From: Leishmania infantum JPCM5
Lineage: Eukaryota > Euglenozoa > Kinetoplastea > Trypanosomatida > Trypanosomatidae
Assembly: GCF_000002875.2 (NCBI RefSeq)
Contig: NC_009401.2
Coordinates: 75,843 to 139,842 of the forward strand
Length of the DNA stretch: 64,000 nt
Reading direction: 5' to 3'
Shown here: positions 1-10,407 of the stretch, in pieces
Numbering within the stretch: the first letter of the stretch is position 1
Layout: every line of letters begins with the position of its first letter
Made by a program: the position numbers and the translations under genes
The notes under the pieces: generated by a model
Database searches by the model: none
What the model saw: the letters and a program-made list of their open reading frames with translations, nothing else
Told to the model about the DNA's origin: nothing

Positions 1-714
1 CTCTCGGTGGCGATGCGCTGAATGCAAGGGAATGCCTCTGTTCCCTCGCCACCGTGAGGAGAAGAAGAAAGCGGGAGAGAGACGGCGAAAGGGAAGGAGT
101 TGCAACGCGGCCACGTGCGAGTCGGCACATCCGTCTCCATCGATCCGGCCCCCGGCGTGTGTGCGTGCGGTCGGGCCGCCTACACCGAGGCCATGCCGGC
201 AGGAGTCGAGCGCGTCTGTCATACAAGAGCACAGGCACGCGCATACGCCTGTGCGTGCGCACCGGCGAGAGTGCGGTGCAACACGTCCTTCCAGCGTACG
301 GTGCCACCGGGTGGGGACATGCAGGGGGGCCCGGGGGGCGAGACCTACCTTCTCGGCGCATGGACAGAAGACATAACGAGAGACAAGGGGCCGTGCGGTC
401 ACTGTCGCCCGTCCGCGGCCCATACGGCAGCAGGAAGGCGCACTCACAGGCAGAGCAAAGAGCGCGCCGCCACTGGGCAGCGAGGGGGGCAGGCCACATC
501 GTCCCCCCGACCTCGGCGCACCGCCGTGTCGCGAGGAATGCGTGCGGACGTGAATGAATGGCGTACACAGAGGAAGGAATAAGTATGGTGCCCGCAGGGA
601 CTCGTGCCCACTCGCTTGCCGGCGCAGAGCAGGAAATCAGGAGCGAGGGTGCCGAGAGTCAGCGAGCGAGCGAGAGTTGGTCGCCAGCACGCCCTCTCCA
701 AGGCGCGTCGTTAG
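1..714. repeat. Dispersed repeat R1, copy A (cut by the window edge)
   Basis: This block aligns without gaps to 30934-31647 and, with one 3-base deletion, to 9726-10400. Differences between copies are few: the A copy has T instead of C at 708 and then leaves the shared sequence after TTAG at 714, while copies B and C continue with AATCACCA. Arms at 5-13 and 46-54 form a 9-base inverted repeat that copy C also has and copy B lacks on one side. It lies 1.7 kb downstream of the stop codon at 2411. No reverse transcriptase or transposase is encoded. It could be a recently spread SIDER-type retroposon or an unclassified non-coding repeat; I cannot tell which from the sequence. Confidence 0.93.
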
Positions 715-969
715 CATTATAAATTTGTTGGCTTGTATGAATGTCGATATCGTCTGTTAGTAGGCAAGTCAGTGAGGGTGGGGCGGCAAGAAAGGGTGGA
801 AAAAGGAAAGTGTGTAAGAAAGTAGGGAAGCAAATCACGAGACGAGGCAAGAGAGGAAGGGTTTAGATGAGCGAAAGCAGAACACAGCTTTTTCACGAAG
901 GAAATATGACAAGAATCACGGATGTTGCGAATAGCTCTTGCTCTGTTGCTTACGTGACTTGTCCTCTCG

Positions 970-1611
970 TCTGCCAAACACCTCGAGGTCCACCTCCGCC
1001 CTCGAGCCTCCCCGGCGCTGCCACAGGCCACCCGTCGCGTGGCGCGGCGCAGCCCTAGGCGCACGCCGGTGCAGCAGTGCGCCGGCTCAGCCATCTGAGA
1101 GCACGGCCTCGGCAGCGGACTCCACCCACACCCCACTCCGCAGGCAGCCTCACAGCCGCTCCCGTCATGCCGGCCACCGCCCCCGGTGCACCCCCCTCGC
1201 GGTGGCGCAGGCTCCCTCCACCAGTGGGCAGCGAGGGCCGGGTGACAGATGCCTTCGAGCCACGCCGGCACTCGGCTTGTCATGTCGGCGGCACAAGCGT
1301 GCTCGCGGTCGCTGGCCGCTCCGGCGCCGCGCCATCCACGACCTGACCGCCGACATCAGTCGCCGTGCATCGCTCTGGCCCCCGCGCGTCGCCGGTGCTT
1401 GGCCCTGTGGCCACCAGAGGGGCGGCTCGGCATTTGGCTGGGGATAGGGCGGGGGCGGGACCGCCTGGCTTTCTCCCACAAGGAGAGAGGGAGAGTGGGG
1501 GGTGCACTGGGCCCTGTGAGGCCGCGCGCTGGGGCGCTGTGGCCCCTCCCTCCCCCCGCTCACCTCACCGTCTCCTCCTGTGATCCGGGAGCACAAGCAG
1601 CAGAAGCAGCA
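970..1611. repeat. Dispersed repeat R2, copy 1
   Basis: The sequence from CTGCCAAACACC to the CAG-rich end is repeated almost exactly at 25443-26086, and its first 520 bases again at 56263-56780. Visible differences from copy 2 are one substitution (an A/G change in the CGACCTGACC segment) and one-base changes in two homopolymers. It lies 0.8 kb downstream of the stop at 2411, inside the probable 3' UTR or spacer. The minus-strand end is rich in GGGAGGGAGGGG and CTCCCTCTCTCC. SIDER2-type retroposon is the leading guess, not proven. Confidence 0.92.
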
Positions 1612-2410
1612 GCCAAAGAGGTTATCATGACATGGGAAGTGTGGGAGGGTGGTGAACGTGTCTCGACGTCTTGGCAATGGGGAAAAGGTGGAGAGACGGG
1701 CCGGGTAGGTGGTAGAGTGAAGATGCGGAGCTCCTTCAGAAAGCCGTCTCCGTAAACAGCGGAAACATGTTCGAAAAAAACAGGGAGGAGTAGCGCACAT
1801 GCTCACCCATACAGACACATGCATACAGATATATAAGTATGTGCGTGTGTGTGTATGCGTGTGCGTGGTGGCGTACATGCGAAAGCGGGATAAAAAGAGC
1901 AAGATGTGGACGGCTGAGAGAACGACGGAGACCAGAAAGCGATGCGAAGCTAAAGAGACACAGAGGATGGTCCAGTGCCGTCGCTGGTTGTGTGCGTGCG
2001 CCTGTGCACTTCCTCGTACCACAGCACGATGACGAAATCAGTAAGATGGTCTCACATATGCGTGCGAAAGCGGAAGAGAGAGTCAGGTTTTCGATGTGTG
2101 TGAAAGCATGAAAATCGGCTTCATAACCTCGTACAAGCACGGACATCGGCACGCACAAACACATTTATGATGAGGCGCTGTCTTCTTTCTTCTTTCAGCT
2201 GCTGCGGGCATCCTTTTGTTTTTTTGAGTGGCAGCAACCCGAGAGTAGAAGGCTTGCACGCACACACGCACACCTGAGAGAGAAACAGCCACACATGCAC
2301 CCAAGAGCACTGACTATCATCATACAGTAACCGCAGCACGCAAATGTTCACGAGCAAGGCCACGCACATCACCTCACCATAAAAATGGAGAAGAGTGGCA
2401 CGCCACTGCG
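1612..2410. other. Non-coding spacer / probable 3' UTR of the next gene
   Basis: No gene is visible. It holds a GT-rich stretch around 1838-1868 and a short AT-rich patch at 1828-1837. Because the gene at 2411-4414 is transcribed towards it, it is probably the 3' UTR of that gene. Confidence 0.6.
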
Positions 2411-4414
2411 TCACGCATCAATATCATCGACGGCGATGAGTCGCTTCACCGACACAGTAAAGGCAAACGATGGCCCCCACTGCGCCGGGCGTACAAAGGC
2501 ATCGTCGTGGTCCTCTTCGTGAATGTCAGCGGCATCGAAACGGGCGCGCTTGACCGGGCAGCTACCGCTGCTCTCGACAGCGGCGGTGGCACAGACGCTC
2601 ACCTTGTTGGGCTCTTTCTCCATCGTCTTCAGCTCGCCGCGCCGCTCGTAGCGGATCGACACGACCTCGAACTCCATCTCGGTGTCCTCCTCTTCGTCCC
2701 CCATGACATCCTTGTCGGGCTCGCCAAACGCAGCGGTGAGTCCACCGAGGCTCAGACTCTCGCGCGTCTCAGCATCGACCCAGAAAGCGCCGCTCAGACG
2801 GCTGAACGCAAGGCACGAGGAGGAGCTGGGTCCCTGTTGCAGCGTGAGCAGTGATGGCGCGTTGCTGTGCACCAGCCGCACCCCAACTGCACCTGAAGCT
2901 GTAGATCCGGTCGACACTGACGGGGCGCCAAGATGCGTGGTCAGCTCCGCCGGGCCGCCGCAGTGCACCGCGAAGGCGATGAGCCCGCACTCCTCTACGA
3001 GGCATTGGAGCAGCTTCGACATGAAGAAGGGCAGAACCGCACAACACGACAACGACAGCGCTGATGCGGACGAGGACTTTGGGGCAACGGTGAAGCAAGA
3101 TGGCGGTGAGGGAATGAGGCGCCAGATGTAGCGGCAGGCGACGACGGCTTCGCGCGTCGGTTGCCTCGCCACCGCCGTCGCCGACAGAGATGACGACGGA
3201 GGGTGGTCTTCCTGAGCAAACACAGGTGCCTCATCGGCAATCCGGCCAACTTGGTGGAAGCGCGTAGAGCCTTGGAAGGGCATCGATGAGATGAGCGAGA
3301 TGTGAAAGCCAGAGAGAGTCGAGCCAGTTTGCGTCACCCTGTTCAGCACCTCACGCGCCCCTGCCGAAACGCTGTCGAGGGTATCCGCAGCGTCGTCAGC
3401 ACCACTAGTGAGCCCCTCCTTGTTCCCTTCTCGGTTGATTGAGGACGGCGGGAGTAGCGGTAGGTTCACCAACGCATCCCACACCACCCATACTGGATTA
3501 ACATCTCCAGGAATCAGCTGAAGCGGCTCCGCCACGAGTGCTGCCCCGCCAAGCCAATCCAAGCTCACCCCAGCATCGGCGCAAGCCGCCGTCAAGTGCT
3601 TCTGCGTTATCCGAGAAGAGGAAATGAGGCAGACAAGCAGTCCACCCTTCTCCACGCATAGCAGAGCGCTGAGATCTTTCCACGATGGATGGCCCAGAAG
3701 GCGCACATAGAAGGTGTGGTGCGTAACCATGTCATCACCGATTGTGGCAGCGCGGGCGCCCGATGCAGCTTTCTCCATGGTAACGCATGCCTGCCGCAGC
3801 GCACTGAAGCGTCGGAAAGCGTCGTGCAGTGCTTGGACGTATGCCCCGTAAGTCAGCTGAGTGTGGAAAGAGGCAGCTGACGAAGCACTGCCATGATTCG
3901 GCAGCAGTGGCGCCGTCACGCTCTCCGAGAGTGTTGCGCCGTTGCTGAGGTGGTATACGCTGCCAAAGCGCTCGGCGACGTCGTACAGGCGGCGCTGAAT
4001 GTGCGCCATGCGGGCCATCGTTGTGGTCGGATTGCGCAGCAGCATCCCAGCAGACGCCCCTGCCGCGTCTGAGATCGGCCATCCCGGTGCTCGCGCACTA
4101 CGCTCGACGGATACATCCATGCGAACCTCACAGCGGCTGAGAATTCCGTAGTAAGGCACCGACGGGAACGTACTCTGGCCTGATTTGGCTGCTATGGGGC
4201 GGGTCTGCTGCGCAGCCGCCAGAAGGGCTGGAAGGTCCGTCGACTGCTTCGCAGCGGCGCTGGCACCGATTCCGTACGACAGTGATGTTTGAGTGTCGCT
4301 GTCGCCGGGGGCGGGGGCTAGAATAGGGTATCGCATCACCGATGGGGCGGGGGTTTCATCGACGAGGCTCCTGCCCTGCCGAAAGCCAACACTGCTACTC
4401 TGGAAAATGTTCAT
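2411..4414 (-). CDS. Hypothetical protein, 667 aa
   Basis: An uninterrupted frame with the biased third-position GC of its neighbours. The longer frame upstream opens only with GTG, so I chose the ATG at 4414 (MNIFQSSSVGF). I recognise no domain. The N-terminal 100 residues look disordered. A likely helical region (MARMAHIQRRLYDVAERFG, then a segment with FRRFSALRQACVTMEKAA) follows, and then an alternating hydrophobic part that looks folded (LLVCLISSSRITQKHL, PVWVVWDALVNLPLLPP). The C-terminal part is acidic (DKDVMGDEEEDTEMEFEVV) and ends in DDIDA. There is no signal peptide or membrane segment. A divergent subunit of a nuclear complex would fit such an acidic composition, but nothing specific supports it. 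Confidence 0.85.
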   Translation of the reverse strand: MNIFQSSSVGFRQGRSLVDETPAPSVMRYPILAPAPGDSDTQTSLSYGIGASAAAKQSTDLPALLAAAQQTRPIAAKSGQSTFPSVPYYGILSRCEVRMDVSVERSARAPGWPISDAAGASAGMLLRNPTTTMARMAHIQRRLYDVAERFGSVYHLSNGATLSESVTAPLLPNHGSASSAASFHTQLTYGAYVQALHDAFRRFSALRQACVTMEKAASGARAATIGDDMVTHHTFYVRLLGHPSWKDLSALLCVEKGGLLVCLISSSRITQKHLTAACADAGVSLDWLGGAALVAEPLQLIPGDVNPVWVVWDALVNLPLLPPSSINREGNKEGLTSGADDAADTLDSVSAGAREVLNRVTQTGSTLSGFHISLISSMPFQGSTRFHQVGRIADEAPVFAQEDHPPSSSLSATAVARQPTREAVVACRYIWRLIPSPPSCFTVAPKSSSASALSLSCCAVLPFFMSKLLQCLVEECGLIAFAVHCGGPAELTTHLGAPSVSTGSTASGAVGVRLVHSNAPSLLTLQQGPSSSSCLAFSRLSGAFWVDAETRESLSLGGLTAAFGEPDKDVMGDEEEDTEMEFEVVSIRYERRGELKTMEKEPNKVSVCATAAVESSGSCPVKRARFDAADIHEEDHDDAFVRPAQWGPSFAFTVSVKRLIAVDDIDA

Positions 4415-5241
4415 GGATGCGATGCGTCTCCATTCGCGTCTCAGCACGTCTTCGGACTAGTTATGCACATGTAGTGGTGCATGTATCGAATACAGATGCA
4501 GATACCTCTGCGTGTGCGTATCAGCACAAGCGCTGAGGTTGTCGCATCATGTCGTAGGCGTGAGTAGCGAGGAGAAACGAGGGAGGCGATAAAGGTTCCC
4601 ATTACGCGAAGGAGAGGAGTGTGCGGGAGGACGATGCAGACATGGAGGCACCGAGGAGAAGGCGTGAGAGCAAACAACTAGGCACGGCATGAAGGATAGG
4701 CATGAAGAGGGCTGAGCCGCTTTCCTCATAAAATGAGTGCCCACCTCAAGTCTTGCTGAGCAGCGAAAGAGAACGAGCTCCACAGGTGACCCCCTGGCAT
4801 CTTACCATAGCCGCTTCAGCGCTGCGTGAGAGGCACCACGCCCAACATGGCGCGCGTAGAGAAAGAGAGAGGAGGTAGGTGGTTGAAGAGGTGTGCATGC
4901 GTCGCACAAAAGCCGAGGAGGGAGAGAGGAGGTGCACACAAGAGCATTACAGGGCACGCGTCTCTGCACGACATGTGCGTGTGGTGCGTGCGTCGGTATG
5001 CGCCAGGTGTGTGGGGAAGGGGAGGGGGGAGGAGAGGGGCGAGAGGGGGGCGGGAGGTACCCTTTTACGCTCTTGTGCGTGGCTACTTGCACAAGAGAAA
5101 CGGGGCGCAACAACACCGAAGGAAGGACACGCAAACAAGGAGCGACGGGGTAGCGGCCCCATCAACAGCCGCTTTAGCGAAAACACGGTGTACAGAATAC
5201 ACGCATGTATGCATATGTATGGGTGAGGTAAGAGAGGGCCA
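4415..5241. other. Spacer with possible trans-splice signals
   Basis: No gene seen. On the minus strand a pyrimidine-rich stretch (4560-4640) precedes an AG at 4533-4534, a possible splice acceptor giving a leader of about 118 bases for the gene starting at 4414. A G-rich tract lies at about 5011-5055. Confidence 0.5.
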
Positions 5242-6822
5242 TCACAGCGGGCCAGTCTCCAGCCTCGCCCTCTCCCATCTCTCCGTGCCGTCTACCCGGT
5301 CACGCCATCCGGCCTCACGCCGGCTCGCGACAAAAGAAAGATGCTCTCGCAACTCGCGAATGCGGGCGTCCATTCGCACAATCACTGTGTCCGTCTCACG
5401 CAACGCGCCGCTGCTCCCCTCCACCAGCAACGACCGCTCTGTCTCCAGACGATGAAGCTCGCGACTGGTGCGCTGCACAAAGTCGCGAAGGATTTCCTTG
5501 TTGCGCGCTGGTTGAAGCAGTGCAGTAGTCGCAGCTTCCACATTCGAGGACGGGGTGGAGGATGACGAAGCGGCGGTGCCACTGCCCGACGGCCCCTCGC
5601 GATCCTCGCGGCCGGCGTGGGACGGTGGCCGCTGCGAAACTGATGTCGGTAGAGGCGGCGGTGACGCGCTATCTGCGTGACGGCGCAGTTGCTCCCGTCG
5701 GCGTGCCAGTGCTGCCGTCAGTCTTCTGTTCTGCTCCTCTAGCTCGCGGCACCGCTGCTGAACTGCAGCCATGTCAGACGCATGCCGCTGCGCTTGCCTG
5801 TCTAGCTGCAGCTGGTGCTCGGTTTCCCACTGAGCGCGCAGCCGCTCCACCGAGAAAGATGAGGATGCAGTCCCACCCATTGCATTAGCAGTGGTGATGC
5901 CGCTGGCGGAGCCAGGGGATGTCAACTGCTGCGTACGGTATCGACTGAAGGCCTCATAGAGGGACAAGTACTCCTGCTGCGCCAGCCGCTGTCTCTCATC
6001 TGCACGCCGCGCCTGCGCCTCCGCCGCCTTCACCCTTTCCTCCAGTAGTCGCGCGCGGTGAGCAATGGTGTCGTTGGCCAGCCGCACCTGCGCCCGCACC
6101 TCATCCTCGACACGCTGCTGTGCGTCGAGCAGCTGCTGCCGCATGCGCCGCACGTCCTTTTCCATATCGGACACACGCTGTTGCCGCTCTGCCAGGCGCG
6201 TCTCCTCTGCCTGCACCGCCTCCTCGCGAAGCGCCACTGCCGTGGTGCGCTGCTGCAGCGCCACCCGCGCCTCCCTCTCCCGCCGCTTCACAAGTCGATC
6301 GAGATCCGCGAATGCAACGTTCCTCTGCTTCTCGAGCTCTTTGCGGAAGCGGTCTGCTTGCACAGCTTTCCACAGCTCTAGGTCCCAAGCCGCACGGTAC
6401 TCTACCGTGTCGCGAACGTCATGCGCTGCCGCGGCAGCCGGTATCGTCGACTCTGCGGAAAGGGAAGGAGTATTTTCCGTGGCGACGAGGCGGGCTGCGG
6501 CGGGACGTGAGAACGATTTCACGCCTGATGCTGCCGCAGCACTCCCTTTCTTCAACGGAGTGTCTGGAGGCGACGAGCTGCGCCCTGTGACTGTCAGAGA
6601 AGGTTCTCGAGATCGCCGATTGGTGTGCGTCGACGTGGTCTGCCCATGAAACCCGCCGTCAGGTAGCAGGACATGCTGCGAGGAACCCCGTCGTCGCACT
6701 CCAGTACGGTCACTGTCATCATCGCTGCCACGGCTACTGCCGCCGTTGCTGCTACCGCTACCCATCATCCCCGAAGAAGCCCGGCGACTTCCGTCGGAGC
6801 CATTTTTGGCGCTGCCACTCAT
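5242..6822 (-). CDS. Coiled-coil protein, CEP120/Uni2-like candidate (526 aa)
   Basis: The first ATG is at 6822 (MSGSAKNGS); a frame starting two codons earlier uses GTG. Residues 1-125 are serine- and glycine-rich and probably disordered. From about residue 135 to 300 there is a long charged coiled coil that opens with YRAAWDLELWKAVQADRFRK. A second helical part lies near 320-400 and a third near 430-510 (NKEILRDFVQRTSRELHRLE). The opening tryptophan motif (ELxxWK, then a basic coiled coil) and the FSRYRTQQ-like joint recall the C-terminal coiled coil of CEP120, a centriole and basal-body protein (Uni2 in Chlamydomonas). The C2 domains of animal CEP120 are absent. Alternative: an unrelated coiled-coil cytoskeletal protein. 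Confidence 0.85.
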   Translation of the reverse strand: MSGSAKNGSDGSRRASSGMMGSGSSNGGSSRGSDDDSDRTGVRRRGSSQHVLLPDGGFHGQTTSTHTNRRSREPSLTVTGRSSSPPDTPLKKGSAAAASGVKSFSRPAAARLVATENTPSLSAESTIPAAAAAHDVRDTVEYRAAWDLELWKAVQADRFRKELEKQRNVAFADLDRLVKRREREARVALQQRTTAVALREEAVQAEETRLAERQQRVSDMEKDVRRMRQQLLDAQQRVEDEVRAQVRLANDTIAHRARLLEERVKAAEAQARRADERQRLAQQEYLSLYEAFSRYRTQQLTSPGSASGITTANAMGGTASSSFSVERLRAQWETEHQLQLDRQAQRHASDMAAVQQRCRELEEQNRRLTAALARRREQLRRHADSASPPPLPTSVSQRPPSHAGREDREGPSGSGTAASSSSTPSSNVEAATTALLQPARNKEILRDFVQRTSRELHRLETERSLLVEGSSGALRETDTVIVRMDARIRELREHLSFVASRREAGWRDRVDGTERWERARLETGPL

Positions 6823-8669
6823 CCTCACCCCACACCCACACTCACCTACAGCGCACGCGGAGATGATGTGCCCCTTTCAGCGAGCGGCGGTGCTCTCGGG
6901 GGATCGCCAACCCGAAAGTGGTCGCACCCCACACACACACACAAACAAAAACACACAGCGGTAAACCGGGGGAGGGAATGTGGGCGGGCGGCGGGGACCG
7001 AGCGGCGCTTGACCGGCAGGAAGCGAGGGCAGAAGCCGCGGAGATACACACGTGAAGGCGTGGGGAGAGGGGGAAGGCTGAGAAAACACACACACGCAAG
7101 AAATGCAACGGGGAAAAAAAACGAAGGTCCAGAAGAGTACAAACGCGCGCGAGCCCGCCTGTGCCTTTGCCACGGAATGATGGTACAGGTCTATGGAAAG
7201 GAGAGGAGAGATGGGTGGTACAGATGATGCGGATGAGGAGCAGTAAAACAAATGGTGCCAGTGCTGCGACCGCGCCGGGGGAGGCCGGGAGAGGGATGGA
7301 CGGGCGAAGTCGAGAGTCAGTCGTAAGTGATAAGCCGCCGCTTCACCTTCGTCGCCTTCACACAGCGGAAGTAGTTCGTCTCGGCAGTTGCGCGCGGAGT
7401 CGTGCAAGGACACCAATCTCGATGCCAACGGGGAGAGAGGCAACGCACACCCCCGCAAGCGCGCCTCAAGGGGAGCGCAGCACAGCGTTTCGGTACGATG
7501 CCTTTCAACTCCTCCCTCCCCCTCCCTGTCTGCGTGAGAAGGCGGTCTTTTGAGGAGGGATAGATAAGTGAATAGGGAAGTGCCGCGAGAATGTTTGCGC
7601 CCGTCCGTCCGTCTGTATATATAAATGTATATGTGCGTGCGTGTGTGCGGATGTCTGTGTGACGCCTTCTGATCTATGGGGCACTTCCTAACGACATGCG
7701 CCGCGCGCCGCCGACGACATAGAGGTGGAGAGAGAAGGAGAGAAGCAACGGAGAAGAGCCAATGTGGCCAAGGAGGAGACGGTGAGGGGCAGCATCATGT
7801 ATGTGACAGCAGGGGGCCGGACGGAGGTAACAGAGGCGTGTCACCCCTGTATGTGAGGCTCAATGGCATGTCGGAGAGGGGTGTGTGGCCCGCTGCCATC
7901 TGCGAAGGACAATCTTCGCACTTCGCGCACCTCACAACGAACGAAACACCGAAGAGCCCCTTGCCCAAACACCTGTAGGGTAAAGAAAAGAGCCGCGCTC
8001 GCCATTGTATGGCTAACGTGCCTTTGGTGCCTTTTCGCGGGCGTACGCCCATGCATATTTCTATGTGGGGCCCCGCGCGCGTGCTCTCACTTAGTGGAAG
8101 CGGCGGTGCGCCAGCATGCCCCAGCACAAGCGCACGCACAGAGTAACATTGAGACACCTATTTTGAGATTGATGGTCAGCCAGCTACGCGCACGCAAGGA
8201 AGGCCGGATGGCAGCGGCTGCGAAGCGTCGAGATGGAGTAAGAGGGGATAGACATGGCGCGCGTTACTTGCTAGCCACCGACTCACCCCGGGCCATATCC
8301 TCTTCGCTTCTGCGGCTGCGTTGCTCCTCGTGCACGTTGAGCTCGCCGTCTTTAGATGTGTGGGGCATTGCCTTACGTTACGGCGACATGCACGGACACG
8401 TTCCTGCACCCAAAGCAGCTCGACCGAAAGACCAACAGAGAGGGCAGGCAGGTCGACGGCGGGGGATGGGACAAATTCGTGTAGGCGTAAAAGGAGGAGG
8501 AGAAGCGCGGACAGGGGACCGCAACACCCGTGCAGCCGCACCACACCAGACAAACAGTTCCGCCGATCACAAAAAGCAGCCCGCCAAAAAAACAAACCCG
8601 CTAAAACAACGAAGTAGAGGGAAAGGAGAGAGAGAGGGAAGGGCCACGTACACGTATAAAGGGGCAGCT
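6823..8669. other. Gene-free spacer, 1.85 kb
   Basis: No frame here looks like a gene; longer ones are low-complexity or antisense. It holds CA-rich sequence at 6929-6957 and a GT/TA-rich stretch at 7605-7655. The part nearest 8669 is probably the 3' UTR of the EMC2 gene. Confidence 0.6.
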
Positions 8670-9623
8670 CTAGGCCTCTCGCTGCAGGTAGGCATCCAAG
8701 GCCGACAGCATGGCAGTACCGGCGTACATGCGGCGCAGCGTCTCGGCCGCGTACGTGCGCAGGTCCTGCGTCTGCGTCAGCACCGCCTCGTCCTCGATCT
8801 TCTTGATGCCGGACTGATGCTGACGCAGCATTTCGTTTGTGACCTGCCACAATCCGTAGGCCGCCCGCGAGTTGTTCTGCTGCGAGTTGAAGAGGAGCGA
8901 CTGCGAGTACTCGATGACGCAGCGCGGCAGATCACGCTTCATGTAGTACAGCTCGCCGAGGCGCACGTGAGCAAAGTAGGACTCGTTGTCGAACAGAAGA
9001 CACTCCTCCGCGTAGAATATGGCCTTGTCATTGTTGCCGAGGAGGTAGTGGAGGTTGCTCAGTTCGCGATAGGTCGGCAAGGCGTCGCCGCGGTGCACCT
9101 CTACGTAGGTGTGCTGCTTATCATCCTCGTCCGTGTACACGAGGTCCTCCTCGAGGACACGAATGGCCTCCTTGTAGTGGCCGTTGCTCTTGTAGATGGC
9201 GCTCAGCCGCTGCACACAGAAGTCGTTCGTTGGCATGTCCTTCAGCACCTGCTCGTACAGCTTCTTCGCCTCCGGGATCTTGCCTTGCGCCTCCAGGCAC
9301 AGGCCGCGCAGGTGGCTGACGCGAATAGACTTCTTTCCGAATCGACTCTCAAGCAGGTTCAGATACATAGTAGCGTTCTCGATACGACCGCACTCGAGGG
9401 AGGCGATCAGCACCTGCTCGTACACGTCGTACAGCTCGCTAGATGACAGCCCACTCGACCCGCCAGCCAGCAGGTCTGTGGCTAAGAAAAGCATCTTGTT
9501 GGCATTTCGTGCCCCGCTAGAGCGGTAGTCCTGTAGCAGTATAATTTTCTGCTGCCTCGACAGCTGCTTGAGGTCGACAGGCGTCAACGACTGCAGAGAG
9601 AGGTGAGACTCAGCGTCGGACAT
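8670..9623 (-). CDS. EMC2: ER membrane protein complex subunit 2 (EMC2/TTC35), 317 aa
   Basis: EMC2 is the cytosolic TPR scaffold of the ER membrane complex, which inserts tail-anchored and multi-pass proteins into the ER membrane. The first ATG is at 9623 (MSDAESHLSL); the frame upstream has only TTG. Length is close to the family (about 300 aa). Tandem TPR-like helix pairs run through most of the protein, for example SKLYEQVL-type helices at EAKKLYEQVLKDMPTND, HYKEAIRVLEEDL, YRELSNLHYLLGNNDKAIFY and ESYFAHVRLGELYYMKRD. The last motif, with a following serine-leucine helix ending in RAAYGLWQ, is typical of EMC2. There is no signal peptide, as expected. Repeat R1 copy B begins only about 100 bases upstream of the start. 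Confidence 0.9.
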   Translation of the reverse strand: MSDAESHLSLQSLTPVDLKQLSRQQKIILLQDYRSSGARNANKMLFLATDLLAGGSSGLSSSELYDVYEQVLIASLECGRIENATMYLNLLESRFGKKSIRVSHLRGLCLEAQGKIPEAKKLYEQVLKDMPTNDFCVQRLSAIYKSNGHYKEAIRVLEEDLVYTDEDDKQHTYVEVHRGDALPTYRELSNLHYLLGNNDKAIFYAEECLLFDNESYFAHVRLGELYYMKRDLPRCVIEYSQSLLFNSQQNNSRAAYGLWQVTNEMLRQHQSGIKKIEDEAVLTQTQDLRTYAAETLRRMYAGTAMLSALDAYLQREA

Positions 9624-9725
9624 AATGTTCGCAGGGGAGGGTGGGGACAGTGGCCAGTGATCAGCCGATGACTGCAAGAGTTCGTGCTAGCGGGTGAATA
9701 TCGAAAATTAGTTTTCAAATACTCC

Positions 9726-9790
9726 CTGTTCCCTCGCCACCGTGAGAAGAAGAAAGCGGGAGAGAGACGGCGAAAGGGAAGGAGTTGCAA
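9726..9790 (-). promoter_or_regulatory. Possible trans-splice acceptor for EMC2, inside repeat R1
   Basis: Read on the minus strand, the end of R1 copy B is a long pyrimidine tract (CTCTCTCCCGCTTTCTTCTTCTC and flanks), followed by AG at 9733-9734 and again at 9726-9727. That would give a 5' leader of roughly 100-110 bases before the ATG at 9623. No other comparable tract lies closer to the start. Inferred only from sequence. Confidence 0.4.
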
Positions 9791-10407
9791 CGCGGCCACG
9801 TGCGAGCCGGCACATCCGTCTCCATCGATCCGGCCCCCGGCGTGTGTGCGTGCGGTCGGGCCGCCTACACCGAGGCCATGCCGGCAGGAGTCGAGCGCGT
9901 CTGTCATACAAGAGCACAGGCACGCGCATACGCCTGTGCGTGCGCACCGGCGAGAGTGCGGTGCAACACGTCCTTCCAGCGTACGGTGCCACCGGGTGGG
10001 GACATGCAGGGGGGCCCGGGGGGCGAGACCTACCTTCTCGGCGCATGGACAGAAGACATAACGAGAGACAAGGGGCCGTGCGGTCACTGTCGCCCGTCCG
10101 CGGCCCATACGGCAGCAGGAAGGCGCACTCACAGGCAGGGCAAAGAGCGCGCCGCCACTGGGCAGCGAGGGGGGCAGGCCACATCGTCCCCCCGACCTCG
10201 GCGCACCGCCGTGTCGCGAGGAATGCGTGCGGACGTGAATGAATGGCGTACACAGAGGAAGGAATAAGTATGGTGCCCGCAGGGACTCGTGCCCACTCGC
10301 TTGCCGGCGCAGAGCAGGAAATCAGGAGCGAGGGTGCCGAGAGTCAGCGAGCGAGCGAGAGTTGGTCGCCAGCACGCCCTCTCCAAGGCGCGCCGTTAGA
10401 ATCACCA
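9726..10407. repeat. Dispersed repeat R1, copy B
   Basis: Matches 41-714 and 30974-31655 nearly base for base. Differences I can see: loss of three bases (GAG) in the purine run near 9743, C for T in GAGCCGGCACAT, and G for A in CAGGCAGGGC. It shares AATCACCA at its right end with copy C. Its left edge falls inside the loop of the inverted repeat seen in copies A and C, so this copy is shorter there. It occupies the spacer between the genes at 11307 and 9623. Confidence 0.93.

Noticed and set aside
54..582. Overlapping 160-167 codon frames on the + strand in R1, repeated in all three copies
   Set aside because: They persist only because the copies are nearly identical; they are antisense to the transcription unit, overlap in two frames and look like Arg-rich GC-skew translations.
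970..1611. Minus- and + strand frames across R2 (170-280 codons)
   Set aside because: Low-complexity translation in several frames at once; no domain, and frame ends differ between copies.
7863..9446. 527-codon + strand frame
   Set aside because: Antisense shadow of the EMC2 gene; reverse frame shows TPR helices.
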